Assembly (NCBI GenBank): GCA_022818135.1
Contig: JAFMSR010000009.1
Coordinates: forward strand, 13,863,827-13,927,826
DNA from: Saxidomus purpurata
Taxonomy: Eukaryota > Mollusca > Bivalvia > Venerida > Veneridae
Length of the DNA: 64,000 bases
Direction of reading: 5' to 3'
Translations under genes and position numbers: made by a program
Shown: positions 36,246 through 48,392 of the stretch, piece after piece
How positions within the stretch are numbered: position 1 is the stretch's first letter
How the letters are laid out: each line of letters starts with the position of its first letter
The notes under the pieces: model-generated
What the model saw: the letters and a program-made list of their open reading frames with translations, nothing else
Told to the model about the DNA's origin: nothing
Database searches by the model: none

Positions 36246-37590
36246 TTTTTTATTTATATCTTGAACCGTTTAAGTGGCATTTAACTTAGGTTTGTAACTT
36301 ATATCTCTGCATCTTTCTTTATAATTCATGCCTCGACACAAAGTAATTGTAATTTTGAGTGAAAGTCTTACCCGAGAACCAAACAACTTGACCAACGTCA
36401 TTTTGTTAGTAAGTATAAGTACGGCAAATAATGATAATTGCTAGATAACATGGTAAATGATATAATCATGAACGTTTCTATTATACTCACAAAAATGCAG
36501 AGGAGACATGGAAGATATTTTTCTTCCATCGCGTGCGCACGCATTAATCCTGGTGTATACAGTTCATCATAACGTGCATAGTATAATAGTGCAAACATGT
36601 GCCGACAAATTATATGACTGCATAGTAAGAGTATTGCCAGAGGTTTGCAAAACTAATCTGTAAGAAATGTCACTGAAAAACTGCACATTTGTGCTACGGC
36701 CTTAAAACTAGAACGTTCTAAATTCATCTCTAAATAGCGTGACAAAATATACCCTGCATCCTGTTCGCGTGATCAACTTAAACAGAAGGAAGATATTAAA
36801 TTGCCTCAGAGATTCTTTTTTCTAAGTCGGTCGTTCGTCTTGCCAGACCTAGAGAATGTTTACAACGCAATTTTATCATACAGTTTTTTTTCTACTTCTG
36901 TGCCAAATGCTACACAGAGTTAAAGCATATGTCCTATAGAATGCTCAATAAAAGTTACTGCTTATACACAATACAATGATTCTGAAAGATTTACTTTCTT
37001 TCATGTCATAATCTACGATTTGCTGGTTTGCTCATCGAATCTTTCCAATCGGAACTCCTCGGTGATGAATGCTTCACCAGTTTGATGAAGGATAACGGAA
37101 TAACCAGAGGAGTTCCGATTGCGAATCTTGTCTGTCCGCAGTTCTAGCAACTTTCCAACTGTCTAGTCTCAGTGCAAGAAATCACTCATTTTTTATATTC
37201 TTCTTTGTGATGTCAATGACTCAATGGATATCCTGCCTACGAAGACGTTTAATAAAATACACCTTTTCAAACAGCTACGTTCCGATGCAGACGACAAAAA
37301 CAATTCGTTCTGATCAGGAATCAAGTTGTTACCCTTGTAATAATAATTCTTCAAAACACCCATGTATTCTAAGAAATAGACTAACCCAAATTGGAAGTCC
37401 CATTGTTAAGGTTATAGATTCCAGTTAAAGAAATTCGTATTTGTCTCATAAATTACCACTAAGTGAGGACATTTATTTGATGAACTTCTTAAATGTGTTA
37501 TATGATTATTATATTTATATAAAATAATTGGACGGTTATAACATGCGGGCACTGGCTTATTATATATCAATGAAAGCCATGAAGGTACCC
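36246..37590. other. Intergenic with one paired inverted repeat
   Basis: No gene seen. A 15-bp inverted repeat (37046-37060 and 37107-37121, CAATCGGAACTCCTC) encloses a smaller hairpin (GGTGA...TCACC). Confidence 0.5.
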
Positions 37591-38170
37591 TAGGTTATGA
37601 TAAACATCCTTAGATATTTTGTGTGTGACACTGTCAAGTAGACATGCTACATGCCATCTAACTAAGCTCTTGGTCTCATGATTCTGGACAAGAATATTTT
37701 TAATGTATTTCCCTATATAAGTATATATTAAACAAATGACCCCTGGGACATGGCCAATGTTGACAAAGAGGCATACTATGAACATGCTTAAGAGTACTTC
37801 TACACAATGCTACACACCAACTTTTTCTCATAGTGAGAATTTATGTTTTTGAAGTTTTGCGATATACTTCTGTGTAAAACATATGACCCCCCCCTGCCGG
37901 CGGTGTCAATTTTGACCGCTGGGGCATGATTTAAACAATTTGATAGGGTCTACTTGACAGTGTCACACACAAAATATTTAAGATTTTGGCCTTGATTTGG
38001 TCATATCAACTAGAGTTCAGCATGGAACGGAATAAGTTTGGTAGAGCTTAATTGAAGAAACATCCCTGCCAAGATGCATCAACATTAATCTCGTGATCTC
38101 GTTTAAAGGAAAGGGTGAACGGTTGACGTACGCAGAATGGTGAGTGGTCCTAATAAAAAGTCGACAAGTA
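37590..38170. repeat. Dispersed repeat upstream of the 30-bp array (empty-site copy)
   Basis: Matches 46440-46684 joined to 49167-49480, for example 'catagtgagaatttatgttt' and 'ctacttgacagtgtcaca'. Here the sequence is continuous at 'gtaaaacatatgacccc' (about 37877), so it shows the locus before the LINE inserted in the other copy. Confidence 0.8.
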
Positions 38171-40620
38171 GCACTGTCCAAGCGACTGATCTCACTGTGA
38201 GTACTACTCACTGAATAGTGCTCATTTTGAGTAGTGATCAGTGTACATTGCTCACTTTGAGTAGCGTTCATTGAAAATACCAACTGTGCATATTACTGAG
38301 TGAACAATGCTCACTTTGAGTAATACTCACTAAACAATGCTCACTGTGAGAAGTACTCACTGAACAATGCTCACTTTGAGTTGTATTCATTGAACAATGC
38401 TCGCTATGTGTAGTACTCAAAGAACAATGCTCGCTATGTGTAGTACTCACAGAACAATGTTCACTATGAGTAGTACTCACTGAACAATGTTCACTATGAG
38501 AAGTACTCACTGAACAATGTTCACTATGATAAATACTCACTGATCAATGCTCACTGTGAAAAGTATTCACTGAACATTGCTAACTGTGTGTAGTACTCAG
38601 TGAAAAATGCTCAATATGAGAAATATTCACTTAACAATGATCACTGTGAGATGTAGTAACTGAACAATGTGCACCGTGAAAAGTACTCACTGAACAATGT
38701 TCACTGTGAGAAGTATTACCTGAACAATGTGCACTGTGAAAAGTACTCACTGAACAATGCTAACTATGTGTAGTACTCACTGACCAGTGCTCACTATGAG
38801 AAATTTTTCACTTAACAATGCGCACTGTGAGACGTACTCACTGAACAATGTTCACTGTGAGAAGTATTAACGGAACAATGCGCACTGTGAGAAGTACTCA
38901 CTGAACAATGCGCACTGTGAGAAGTACTCACTGAACAATGCTCACAGTGAGAAGTATTAACTGAACAATGTGCACCGTGAAAAGTACTCACTGAACAATG
39001 CTCACTGTGAGAAGTACTCACTGAACAATGCCCACTGTGAAAAGTACTCACTGAACAATGCTCACTTTGAGTAGTACTCACTGAACAATGTTCACTATGA
39101 GAAGTTTTCACTGAACAATGCTCATTGTGAGCAGTATTCACTTAACAATGTTCACTGTGAGAAGTACTCACTGAACAATGCTCACTGTGAAAAGTATTCA
39201 CTTAACAATTCGCACTGTGAGAAGGACTCACTGAACAATGTTCACTGTGAGAAGTATTCACTGAACATTGCTAACTGTGTGTAGTACTCAGTGAAAAATG
39301 CTCAATATGAGAAATATTCACTTAACAATGATCACTGTGAGATGTAGTAACTGAACAATGTGCACCGTGAAAAGTACTCACTGAACAATGTTCACTGTGA
39401 GAAGTATTACCTGAACAATGTGCACTGTGAAAAGTACTCACTGAACAATGCTAACTATGTGTAGTACTCACTGACCAGTGCTCACTATGAGAAATTTTTC
39501 ACTTAACAATGCGCACTGTGAGACGTACTCACTGAACAATGTTCACTGTGAGAAGTATTAACTGAACAATGCGCACTGTGAGAAGTACTCACTGAACAAT
39601 GCGCACTGTGAGAAGTACTCACTGAACAATGCTCACAGTGAGAAGTATTAACTGAACAATGTGCACCGTGAAAAGTACTCACTGAACAATGCTCACTGTG
39701 AGAAGTACTCACTGAACAATGCCCACTGTGAAAAGTACTCACTGAACAATGCTCACTTTGAGTAGTACTCACTGAACAATGTTCACTATGAGAAGTTTTC
39801 ACTGAACAATGCTCATTGTGAGCAGTATTCACTTAACAATGTTCACTGTGAGAAGTACTCACTGAACAATGCTCACTGTGAGAAGTTTTCACTGAACAAT
39901 GCTCACTAAGAGAAGTATTCACTTAACAATTCGCACTGTGAGAAGGACTCACTGAACAATGTTCACTGTGAGAAGTATTAACTGAACAATGCGCACTGTG
40001 AGAAGTACTCACTGAACAATGCTCACTGTGAGAAGTACTCACTGAACAATGCGCACTGTGAGAAGAACTCACTGAACAATGCTCACTGTGAGAAGTATTA
40101 ACTGAACAATGTGCACCGTGAAAAGTACTCACTGAACAATGCCCACTGTGAAAAGTACTCACTTAACAATGTTCACTGTGAGAAGTACTCACTGAACAAT
40201 GCTTACTATGAGTAGTACTCACTGAACAATGCTCACTATGAGAAGTATTCACTTAACAATGCGCACTGTGGGAAGTACTCACTGAACAATGCTCAATATG
40301 AGTAGTACTCCATGAACAATGCTCACTATGAGTAATGCTGGCTAAACAATGCTCACTACGGAAAGTACTCACTGAACAACGCTCATTATGGGAAGTTTTG
40401 ACTGAACAATGCTTATTATGAGCAGTACTCATTGAACAATTCTAACTGTGTGTAGTACTCACGGAACAATGTTCACTATGAGAAGTACTCACTAAACAAT
40501 GCTCACTATGAGTATAACTCGGTGAACAATGCTCACTGTGAAAAGTACTCATTGAACAATACTAACTATGTGTTGTACTCACTGAACAATGCTCACCATG
40601 AGAAGTACATGTACTCAAGA
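38170..40620. repeat. Large 30-bp minisatellite with higher-order structure (~80 units)
   Basis: The unit is about 'gtactcactgaacaatgctc' plus 'actgtgagaa'. Most units contain the small palindrome CTCACTGTGAG. A block of about 690 bp is repeated almost identically at an offset of 691 bp (for example 38812-39141 and 39503-39832). The 30-bp period keeps frames open and creates Cys/His/Ser decapeptide ORFs on the minus strand; these are not taken as genes. Confidence 0.95.
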
Positions 40621-40849
40621 AAGCTTGGCCCTTTTGTTAAAGTGCGTACATTTATAGAGGTACACGGCATACCGACACATTTCAAATTTTATACCGAAGT
40701 CAAGCCACTTCCCTTTAATGTCTAAAAAGTATATTTTAGTATATCAGAGTGTCTATGATTAAAAGACAACATTTAGGTATACATGTACTAGATTCGTACG
40801 AGGAAGTCAGTGACTGATTTCCGAAATTTGTCTTCAATGTAACGTTTAA

Positions 40850-41115
40850 CAAGAACTTCTTTGAAAAAGATGGTTGGCGCAATTTGATTATATGAAAGCG
40901 ATTGGTAGCTAGATTCTATATTAAACAATTCTGTCAAGTTTAATCAGGCGCCAAATATCGCAGTGTGCCCCGACCAGAACGCGAACCCAGGGCCCTTCGC
41001 TTACAGGGCCGTAAGAGCCAATGCTCTGCCGACTGAGCTAACCGGTCTCTTACACTGTGAATTAGTTCGTACAGTGAGATGTACATAGTAAACAAACTTA
41101 ATCCTTGTTTTCTTA
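40850..41115 (-). mobile_element. tRNA-derived SINE, uninterrupted copy
   Basis: The minus-strand tRNA-like region (40976-41050) has A-box TTAGCTCAGTCGG and B-box GGTTCGCGTTC, with 'ggcgccaaat' on the other side. Confidence 0.75.
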
Positions 41116-42346
41116 TCAAATATGTTACTCAAAATATTGACCATCATTCACTGGTCGAGATACTTTAAATAGTACTTATAATTAACATTAATTTGGCGGT
41201 AACAACATATTACGTTGATAGATATGAACTATTTACGTACTAAAATTATAAAACCATTGAAGAAAGACTGAAAACGCAAGAGTATTTTATTGACCTTTTT
41301 CATTGGGTATTAACCAATTAAAAGGTGCATTACAGAGTAAATTTCTCAATTCAAAAAATGTTATACATTCTACTTGTCATTTAATTGGCGATTGAAAGTT
41401 ACCAACGTCCGGTCAAAATCGAGCTTAATGAAACAAGTTTTTTAATTGAATTCAATGGTGCAATAAACAAATCACGTCCGTGCAGATTACTGGGGCTGTT
41501 TCACATGGTGCGAGTACGTATTGCCCATGTACGTAACACCCAGTGAGTGCATCTTGGAATCGATTGATCGATTTAGGCCCGCCTTTGTCTTTTGGAGCTA
41601 TTTTTGTACTCCACGAAATAATTATTCTTCTAACACTAGCCACTGGTTACAGTCTATTTTAACATTAATGTAAACAAAACACTGTATCCACTGAATAATT
41701 GAATAAATAGTTTTTTAAAAAGGAAATTTCGTTGCAACACCTCTATGCAAATTCATTCTACCTCTTTCCATTTTTTTCAGTCAAATACACTTGCTCTCTT
41801 AGTGAAATACTTAATTTCTTCGCAAAATAATCAAGCATCTCTACAAACGCACCAGCATTTAAAAGCCAATGAGCAAAAAACAACTCAAATTAGCAAAACA
41901 CGTTCAGAAAGTTACGGTTTTGCAAGGAGTCACTAGTCGATAATCAACAAACTCAAACTCGACACTGGGTTCTTATTAGCGTTTAGAAAATCGTAGTTTA
42001 ATGCATCTATATGATTCTTCTAAAGCATGATATCTACATACAGCTGCGTTCCATGTATGTCTATATTCACCAGGTCGATCGAGTAGTCGATCGCTATTGT
42101 TCGGAATTGCATTATACATTTACACGGTTTGTCGGATAGCGACACACTTTTGGGTACAAAGGTGCGTGCGTTAAACTTTGCATAATAGAGAATTAGGATT
42201 AATCACACTCATAGATCTCATTGGTCGCCGCGGTTGACCTACTTTCGGCTTCCAATCAAATCCATTTGGCAAACACTGATTGGAAATTGCAGTTACGTTC
42301 CCACGTTCCTCAGCAGGCCGAAGGTTATGTTTCTATGCCGGACCTT

Positions 42347-42353
42347 TATAAAA
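42347..42353 (+). promoter_or_regulatory. TATA box (TATAAAA) of ART copy 2
   Basis: Lies in 'ggacctttataaaaccaatg', 125 bp upstream of the ATG at 42478. The aligned site in copy 1 reads 'ggacctttaaacaaccaatg' and has lost, or never had, TATAAAA. Confidence 0.6.
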
Positions 42354-42477
42354 CCAATGAACTGAACTGAATACTGAAACTGTTTTCAAGTATTTGACGG
42401 AACGGGGAAATTATTTCCAAGAGGTTTGTATAGTAAAATGTCAAACACCAAGGACAAGTAATGGTTTTATTCCTATA

Positions 42478-44533
42478 ATGATTATGGCAATGTTGAGGAT
42501 GTCGCAACTAACAGCGGTTTTACTATTTATGGTTTGGTGTTGTGCTGGATCTGTAAATGCAGGTACAAATATTTCCTTGTATAATACATTTTTTCGTATC
42601 CTTTGCTTCTTAAAAACAAATTAAATGAGTATGCTGTTAAAATCAATAAACAAAACTAGCATTTTAGCTCAGCTATCCTTACGACAATCGGATCATCGAG
42701 GCGGTTTTTCACGAACATTTCCGAGGTTTGCCGAAGAGTAAAAAGCCAGGACCCAATTGTACGAAACTTTAATTTAAGTTCCAGGATCACTTAGAATTCA
42801 CTGATACAGTAAATTTAATTTACTGATAGGATAATAATAGAACCATGTTCTGTTCACTCGAAATTTTCTAAAACAATGTTGACATATGCTTTTCTTTGGT
42901 AATCAAGTCGATTCTTCACGATAAAGAGTTGCCAGAAAGCCTTTCTTACTTTTTGCAATATCATTAAAAAAATACTGCTTTATTTCTAACATGTACTCAC
43001 CGACTTAAAAAGCAAAACCAAATAAAGGTCATTTCCGCCAGTAAGACATCTTTCTTAAGAGCTACTTGTAATTGTGGTCCTAGGACTTTAAGCTAACAAT
43101 CGGCTAACTTAAAGGGTTTTAAATTCAATTTCCTCAGTTTGAATGACTTATTTAAACATTGCAAACTAGAGAATTAGGACTTTTAAACTGTCCATAACAA
43201 AATCAAAATATGCCACTAGTAGGGGTATGTAAGATCCTTGCAGTAGTATCGCCTACCAAAATCAAACGTTAATAAAATGTTGGCTTTACTGGTAGTTAAA
43301 GTTTCGAACAAGTGGGTCCTGATCTACTTAAATGTCTCAGGCTAACTGAATTTCTATGGAATTTCACCGAAGTGTTCCGAAAGTTTACGAGTAGATACGA
43401 TTGTCAAGAAAGCTTGGTTAATATTCACGAGAATAAGCCTAGCAGACACCGATGTACGGGACAGTATGGTGGTCACATGAATAATGTGAAGAGAGTAACA
43501 CACACCATGGTCAGTTATGTTTTACTGGTCGCATATTTATCTGTTAATCACTTCACACACATGATTTATGGTTATAATTTATCACTTTACATATTAATGG
43601 TTTAACATTGATATCTTCTACTCACTTCGCCATCTGGTGATAGCTACTTAGCGGAAGTAAAGGCACTGTTTAAAGATCTTTCAAATCAGAACAATATACT
43701 TTCCACAAAACAAAAAAAGAATTCGTTTGCAAACAAACCTCGGAAGTACGCCTCAAATCAACCAAATTTCGGCATTTAAGTTCGCATATATTAATATTTC
43801 AAACCAATATCTTACAGATTCCAAGGCTGATGGGTACTCTGGAGAGGTCGAGGAACTGTTTAAAAAACTAACAGAATACAAGACCAATGTAGACAGTGCC
43901 AAAGGAAAAATAAAATCGTTTGCAAGTGAAACCTGGGACAGGAAGTACGCCATTGCTATAATAAACCTTTATACACAAGAAAGTTCCTTCTATCGAACAC
44001 TAAATGCTGAAATGCGCCAGGGTTACCCAAACGATACTAATGGTGTATGGAGAAGAGCGGGCGATTTAATCAACAGGGGCCTCGACATTCTTGGACCTAC
44101 GATTCATGATAGGGTTTATCGGGGATGTAAAAATGTAGATAAATTACCAGTTGAGGGCAAAGACTTTCGTTTCAATCAGATAACAAGCACGAGTACAGAG
44201 AAAAAAATAGCCCTAAATTTCAAGTCCTGTCCGAAAGGCAAGCTGTTTATCATAACAAATGTGTATGGGGTTTCCGTTGAAAAATATTCTGTTATCAGTA
44301 TTGAGAGGGAGGTGATTATCAAGTCTACCAACGTTTTCCGAGTGAAAAAAGTGTCCGGTCCTGTTAATGGAACTAAATATAGCACCTACTATCTTGACGG
44401 ACAACCGGATGTGAACAGTATCCATGCAACAAGTACTGTTGTACCGGAAACAAATGGTGCAATCAAGCCTAGCGCAAGAAATGCATCACAATACGCTTTC
44501 ATTGTTGGGATGATGCTGATTTTTTACTTGTAA
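42478..44533 (+). CDS. Secreted, probably GPI-anchored arginine-type mono-ADP-ribosyltransferase, copy 2 (266 aa)
   Basis: Exons 42478-42562 and 43818-44533 are joined in phase 1 and are exactly as long as in copy 1 (85 + 716 nt). The signal peptide (MIMAMLRMSQLTAVLLF to SVNA) is almost the same as in copy 1. Catalytic motifs sit at the same residues: VYRGC with Arg130, STS 152-154, and IEREV with Glu191 and Glu193. The paired cysteines are also kept. The tail QYAFIVGMMLIFYL follows NAS, a possible N-glycosylation site. Differences from copy 1 cluster in the N-terminal helix (TNVDSAKGKIKSF) and around the STS loop (STEKKIALNFKSC versus STNKATAIAFMSC), which may affect substrate recognition. 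The full-length frame, equal length and conserved triad argue that both copies are under constraint. Expression is unknown. Confidence 0.86.
42776..43088 (+). mobile_element. MITE-like element, copy 2, in ART intron
   Basis: Same inverted ends and interior as 14037-14347, at the same intron position, so it predates the block duplication. Confidence 0.7.
43640..43762 (+). pseudogene. Relic ART exon fragment, more decayed copy
   Basis: AEVKALFKDLSNQ and a following RKYASN match the relic at 15886-16011, but with a small deletion before RKYA. It lies just before the true exon 2. Confidence 0.65.
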
Positions 44534-44689
44534 CTGTAGTTTTACGGTATTGCAACAGAATTATTTTAAAACGCCGATTTTACCGATACCGACTGAAATG
44601 TAAAACTTAAAATTTTAGGTTAAGTAACACTACTTGCAAATATTCTATTATCTGCTTTTGAAGTTATTTAATTTGACACCAGTGTTACC

Positions 44690-45190
44690 AGTTTCAATAC
44701 TTTAAGTGGTAGCATATCGGTTAGCTCCAGTGATACTTCTAGTGGTAATAGATCGGTTAACCCCTATGGATACTTCAAGTGGTAGCAGATCGGTTAACCC
44801 ATCTGAATACATTAAGTGGTAACAGTTTGGTTAACCCATTTGAATACTTTAAGTGGTAACATATCGGTTAACCCCTTCGGATACTTCAAGTGGTAACAGA
44901 TTGGTTAACCCATGTGAATACTTCAAGTAGTTACAGGTCGGTTAGCTCCGGTAATACTTCTAGTGGTAACATATCTGTTAACCGCTGTAAATACTTCACG
45001 TAGTAATAGATCGGTTAACCACCGCCAATGGATAACACATTGGGTATTTCCTGCGAATATTTCAAGTGGTTACAGATCGGTTAATTCAGTTCGGTTATTT
45101 TTTTGTGAATCAGTTCGGTTAACGTCTGTGAATACGTTTAATTGTTACAGTTCGGCTGACCCCTGTGAATACTACACTTTGCAACAGTTT
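44690..45190. repeat. Minisatellite, ~36-bp unit, downstream of ART copy 2
   Basis: Same unit as 17460-17990 ('aagtggtaacagatcggtta'), about 13 units. Confidence 0.85.
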
Positions 45191-46439
45191 GTAACCTTGC
45201 AAATAAAGTAATATGAATACTGTTAACCCCTGTGCCTAATACAGGGAAGAAAAGTGTAATCGTACTCTCATCTTTCTCGATATATTTTATCATTGTGTAA
45301 TATCATTTCCTTATTTCAAGTCCTTTCAATGAATAGGCTAGTATTTCATTGTGCATGTATTGTACATGTATTTTGTTAGATGAAAAGGTCAAATAAATTT
45401 AGATTTTAATTTAATTGTAACCGATAAACTCAAATTACTTGTGGTCTTCCTGTTCATTTGCAGAACGTCACACTGTCGGAATGAGCGACGTTTTCCTTGA
45501 TTTAACGCGCGCTGGCTGCAAAGTCAGATAACCAAATGTTTCGAAAACACATTTTTGAAACTATGTTCATCGGATAGGAGATGTTGTAGCTAAGGAAATG
45601 AGTGGTTACATGTTTCGTTAAGAAATGAAAAAGATATCGACTTTCACATATGTATGAATAGACCAATATGAATAAACTGTTTTAGTTGTTACTTGTATAT
45701 TCAATAGGCTCAAACCATCATTTCGGCCTTCTTTATTGTTGAGTTTACTGAAGGACTTATTAAACGCTTCTTTTGAATTTGTGTCTTTTTCTATCACCTA
45801 CACTAGAGGGCTATGATGACCCAATATCACTCACCTGCAAACATAACAAAGTAAAAATACAGGGATTGTTAAGTTTTCAAGTGTAAGGAAAGGCTACCAC
45901 ATGGTCTAAGAGCAAATAAGTAGGTCAACAGGTCAAGGTCAACATAATCCAAGGTAAGCGTTTCAATGCATTTGCAAAACTAAGCACATGGTCCAAATTT
46001 CACCACTGTAGCTTTAAAAAAGAGACAGGAGGTCAGATGGGCCGGGCCAATTTTTACCCAAAGATCATAATTACAACAATCGTGGGAGACGACCACTAGA
46101 CAGTGTTACATACCAATTATCATATGGCTCTAAACCTTGCAATTATGGATTTTCAGAAATGTTCCTATATAAAATTATGTAAAGTAATGATTCCAAGGTA
46201 GTGGCCAATTGATCACAGGCGGATAATTAGAACAAACTTGGTAGAAGACAAACTACTAATTACTACATAATTACACGAATTCAATATTTAAAGTCTAAGC
46301 CCAATGCTTTTGGATAAGAAGATTTTTAACAAGTCAAATAAATTTAAATAAGTTCCTTATCTAAATCAATAATTATATCCTCGGTATCCCTGGGGGAAAA
46401 TCTGAACAGTCTTGGTAGAAAACCACTATGCAGTTCTAC

Positions 46440-46684
46440 ACGCCATCTTACTAAGCTCTATGCATCATGGCTCTGGACAAGAATAATTTTAATGAATTTC
46501 CTTATATAAGTCTATATGTCTATGGGCCACTGTTGACCCAGGGGTAGGGCCAATGTTTCCCAAGAGACATGCTTTGAACATGCTTTGAGAGAGGTTTTCT
46601 AAACAATGTTACACGCCAACTATTTTTCATAGTGAGAATTTATGTTTTTTAAAGTTTTACTATAAACTGTTCTGTAAAACATAT
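46440..46684. repeat. Dispersed repeat, left part, interrupted by LINE
   Basis: Continues at 49167-49480. The equivalent uninterrupted sequence is at about 37620-38060. Confidence 0.75.
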
Positions 46685-46840
46685 AATAATAATCTCTTTA
46701 TTTAAAGAAGCTAGCTCATTAAGCATATGTACATAAAGCAACATATTTCTTATCTACCACGAGGTCTTCTAGTAACAATGATAATATACAATTGAGAAAA
46801 CTATAATCATACATCAACTAAGAAAAAACTGACACAACAC

Positions 46841-46895
46841 ACGCACGCACGCACGCACGCGCCAACACACACACGCACACACACACACACGTACA
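46841..46895. repeat. (ACGC)n/(AC)n microsatellite in LINE 3' region
   Basis: ACGC units followed by ACAC units. Confidence 0.85.
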
Positions 46896-46959
46896 CTCAC
46901 GTACACACTAAAATATTGAGCAGAACTTATTATATTATACAATCATTTACTGAGTAGTA

Positions 46960-46986
46960 TATATATATATATATATATATATTTAT
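46960..46986. repeat. (TA)n microsatellite
   Basis: About 11-12 TA units in the LINE 3' region. Confidence 0.85.
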
Positions 46987-47276
46987 TTATTCATTTATAG
47001 TAGTGCACTGTCAACGATGGAATATCATCGTATAAATTTGACAAAAGTAAATTATGTAGGGCAAGTTTGAATTGCTTAGTTGTTTTTACTCTTTTATTTG
47101 CAACAGTAATGCATTCCATACAGCCATTCCTGAGTAACCAAATGTTTTCATAAGATATTTAGTTTGCGGTTTCCTACAGGTCTCGTCTAGTCTCTTTTTT
47201 ATGCAGATCAGAACGCAAAATGTCATTATTGAAACTATCACAGTCAAAGTTTGGAAATGATCTGTATTTTATTGAT

Positions 47277-48386
47277 TTATGGGTATTGGTGTCCGTTTTT
47301 ATAAAGGTTACGAATCTTTCTACTAAAATAAATAGGGAAATGATCACTTATGCTTAGAACCACCTTCACATCAACAATATTTTCATTCATTGAATAGTAT
47401 AAATGATCTATTATGGATGATGATGACTTAGTTACACGCGTAGGGTTTTTAATCATTTGAGTCAGACCAAATTTAGTTTGAAACTTTACCCAATTTGAAT
47501 TCTTAAAACCGCATGTCGGGTCATAGCCAAAATTAAAGTCACCAATAAGATAATACTCCTTGTATTTATCTGCAATTGTGTTTAAGTTTGTTTCAAATTT
47601 TTCAATCCAGTCCTTTTTTACCGAAGGAGGTCTGTAAACAAAGACAATCACAAATGGTTTGCAATATGGATACGATATTTCTATGTATACTGATTCTATA
47701 TCAGTAGTTTCTAAATTGTATAGTCTAGAGTATGGTGGTTTTTCATTTAAGTGTATCAGTAGGCCACCTCCGGCTTTACCGATCCTGTCTTTTCTCTCAG
47801 TTTTATGACCTTTAATTGATAATTCAGAATTACTGATCATGTTTGTGAGAAATGTTTCGCATAGTGCAAAAATTGTTACAGCATTATCAGTCAGTAGTAA
47901 TTTTAATTCTTCAAGTTTTGGTAAGATATGGTGAATGTTTAAAGATATTACCTTGAATCCTTTCCCGTGAATTATATTAGATAGCTCTGAAAAATTTCTG
48001 TCAGAGTCCACATGGTCGACAGTGCACTTATTTAGTTTAACTGTACATATCTCATTTGATATACCGGAGTTTTGACTTGATTCTTTACCAGATAAGCTTT
48101 TACTTGAAATATTGCTTTGAATACTGTACCCATTTATACATACATCACTTGAGGTAGATTTACGAGCGTGTACGTTGATTTGATTAACGAACAATTTATC
48201 ATTAACATTATAAATAGCAGTATTCAAAACTGATGTATTATCCTTACGTCTTACACTATTTTGCAGATTAAAACTATTGCTTTCTATATTGCATTCACAC
48301 GGGTACTTATTACACAAAGAACATAGATGCTGTAAAATGTTAAAAATGTTTGAAGTATTAGTATTGCTAGGAAAAGTTCTGCTCAC
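47277..48386 (-). CDS. LINE ORF2 N-terminal part: AP-type endonuclease, truncated
   Basis: 369 codons as read. An N-terminal Cys cluster (CSLCNKYPCEC) and a polar linker are followed by an exonuclease-endonuclease-phosphatase fold: VISLNIHHILPKLEEL, LCETFL (catalytic Glu), VFVYRPPS, LIGDFNFG (Asp and Asn), and SDHFPIYF (catalytic Asp-His). This enzyme nicks target DNA to prime reverse transcription. The frame stops just after the endonuclease where the RT should follow, matching the internal deletion. It is separated from ORF1 by only a few bases. Confidence 0.85.
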   Translation of the reverse strand: MSRTFPSNTNTSNIFNILQHLCSLCNKYPCECNIESNSFNLQNSVRRKDNTSVLNTAIYNVNDKLFVNQINVHARKSTSSDVCINGYSIQSNISSKSLSGKESSQNSGISNEICTVKLNKCTVDHVDSDRNFSELSNIIHGKGFKVISLNIHHILPKLEELKLLLTDNAVTIFALCETFLTNMISNSELSIKGHKTERKDRIGKAGGGLLIHLNEKPPYSRLYNLETTDIESVYIEISYPYCKPFVIVFVYRPPSVKKDWIEKFETNLNTIADKYKEYYLIGDFNFGYDPTCGFKNSNWVKFQTKFGLTQMIKNPTRVTKSSSSIIDHLYYSMNENIVDVKVVLSISDHFPIYFSRKIRNLYKNGHQYP

Positions 48387-48392
48387 ACAGTC

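Larger units (their letters stand above)
40655..45450 (+). repeat. Duplicated block, copy 2 (carries ART copy 2)
   Basis: Paralogous to 11770-18210, in the same order and orientation. It lacks the satellite insertion, the perfect hairpin and the 16794-17316 segment of copy 1. Confidence 0.85.

Noticed and set aside
38268..40162. Minus-strand ORFs encoding Cys/His/Ser decapeptide repeats in the 30-bp array
   Set aside because: A 30-bp period keeps any stop-free frame open. There is no signal peptide, flanking exon or start context, and the higher-order repeat explains the identical 109-aa ORFs.
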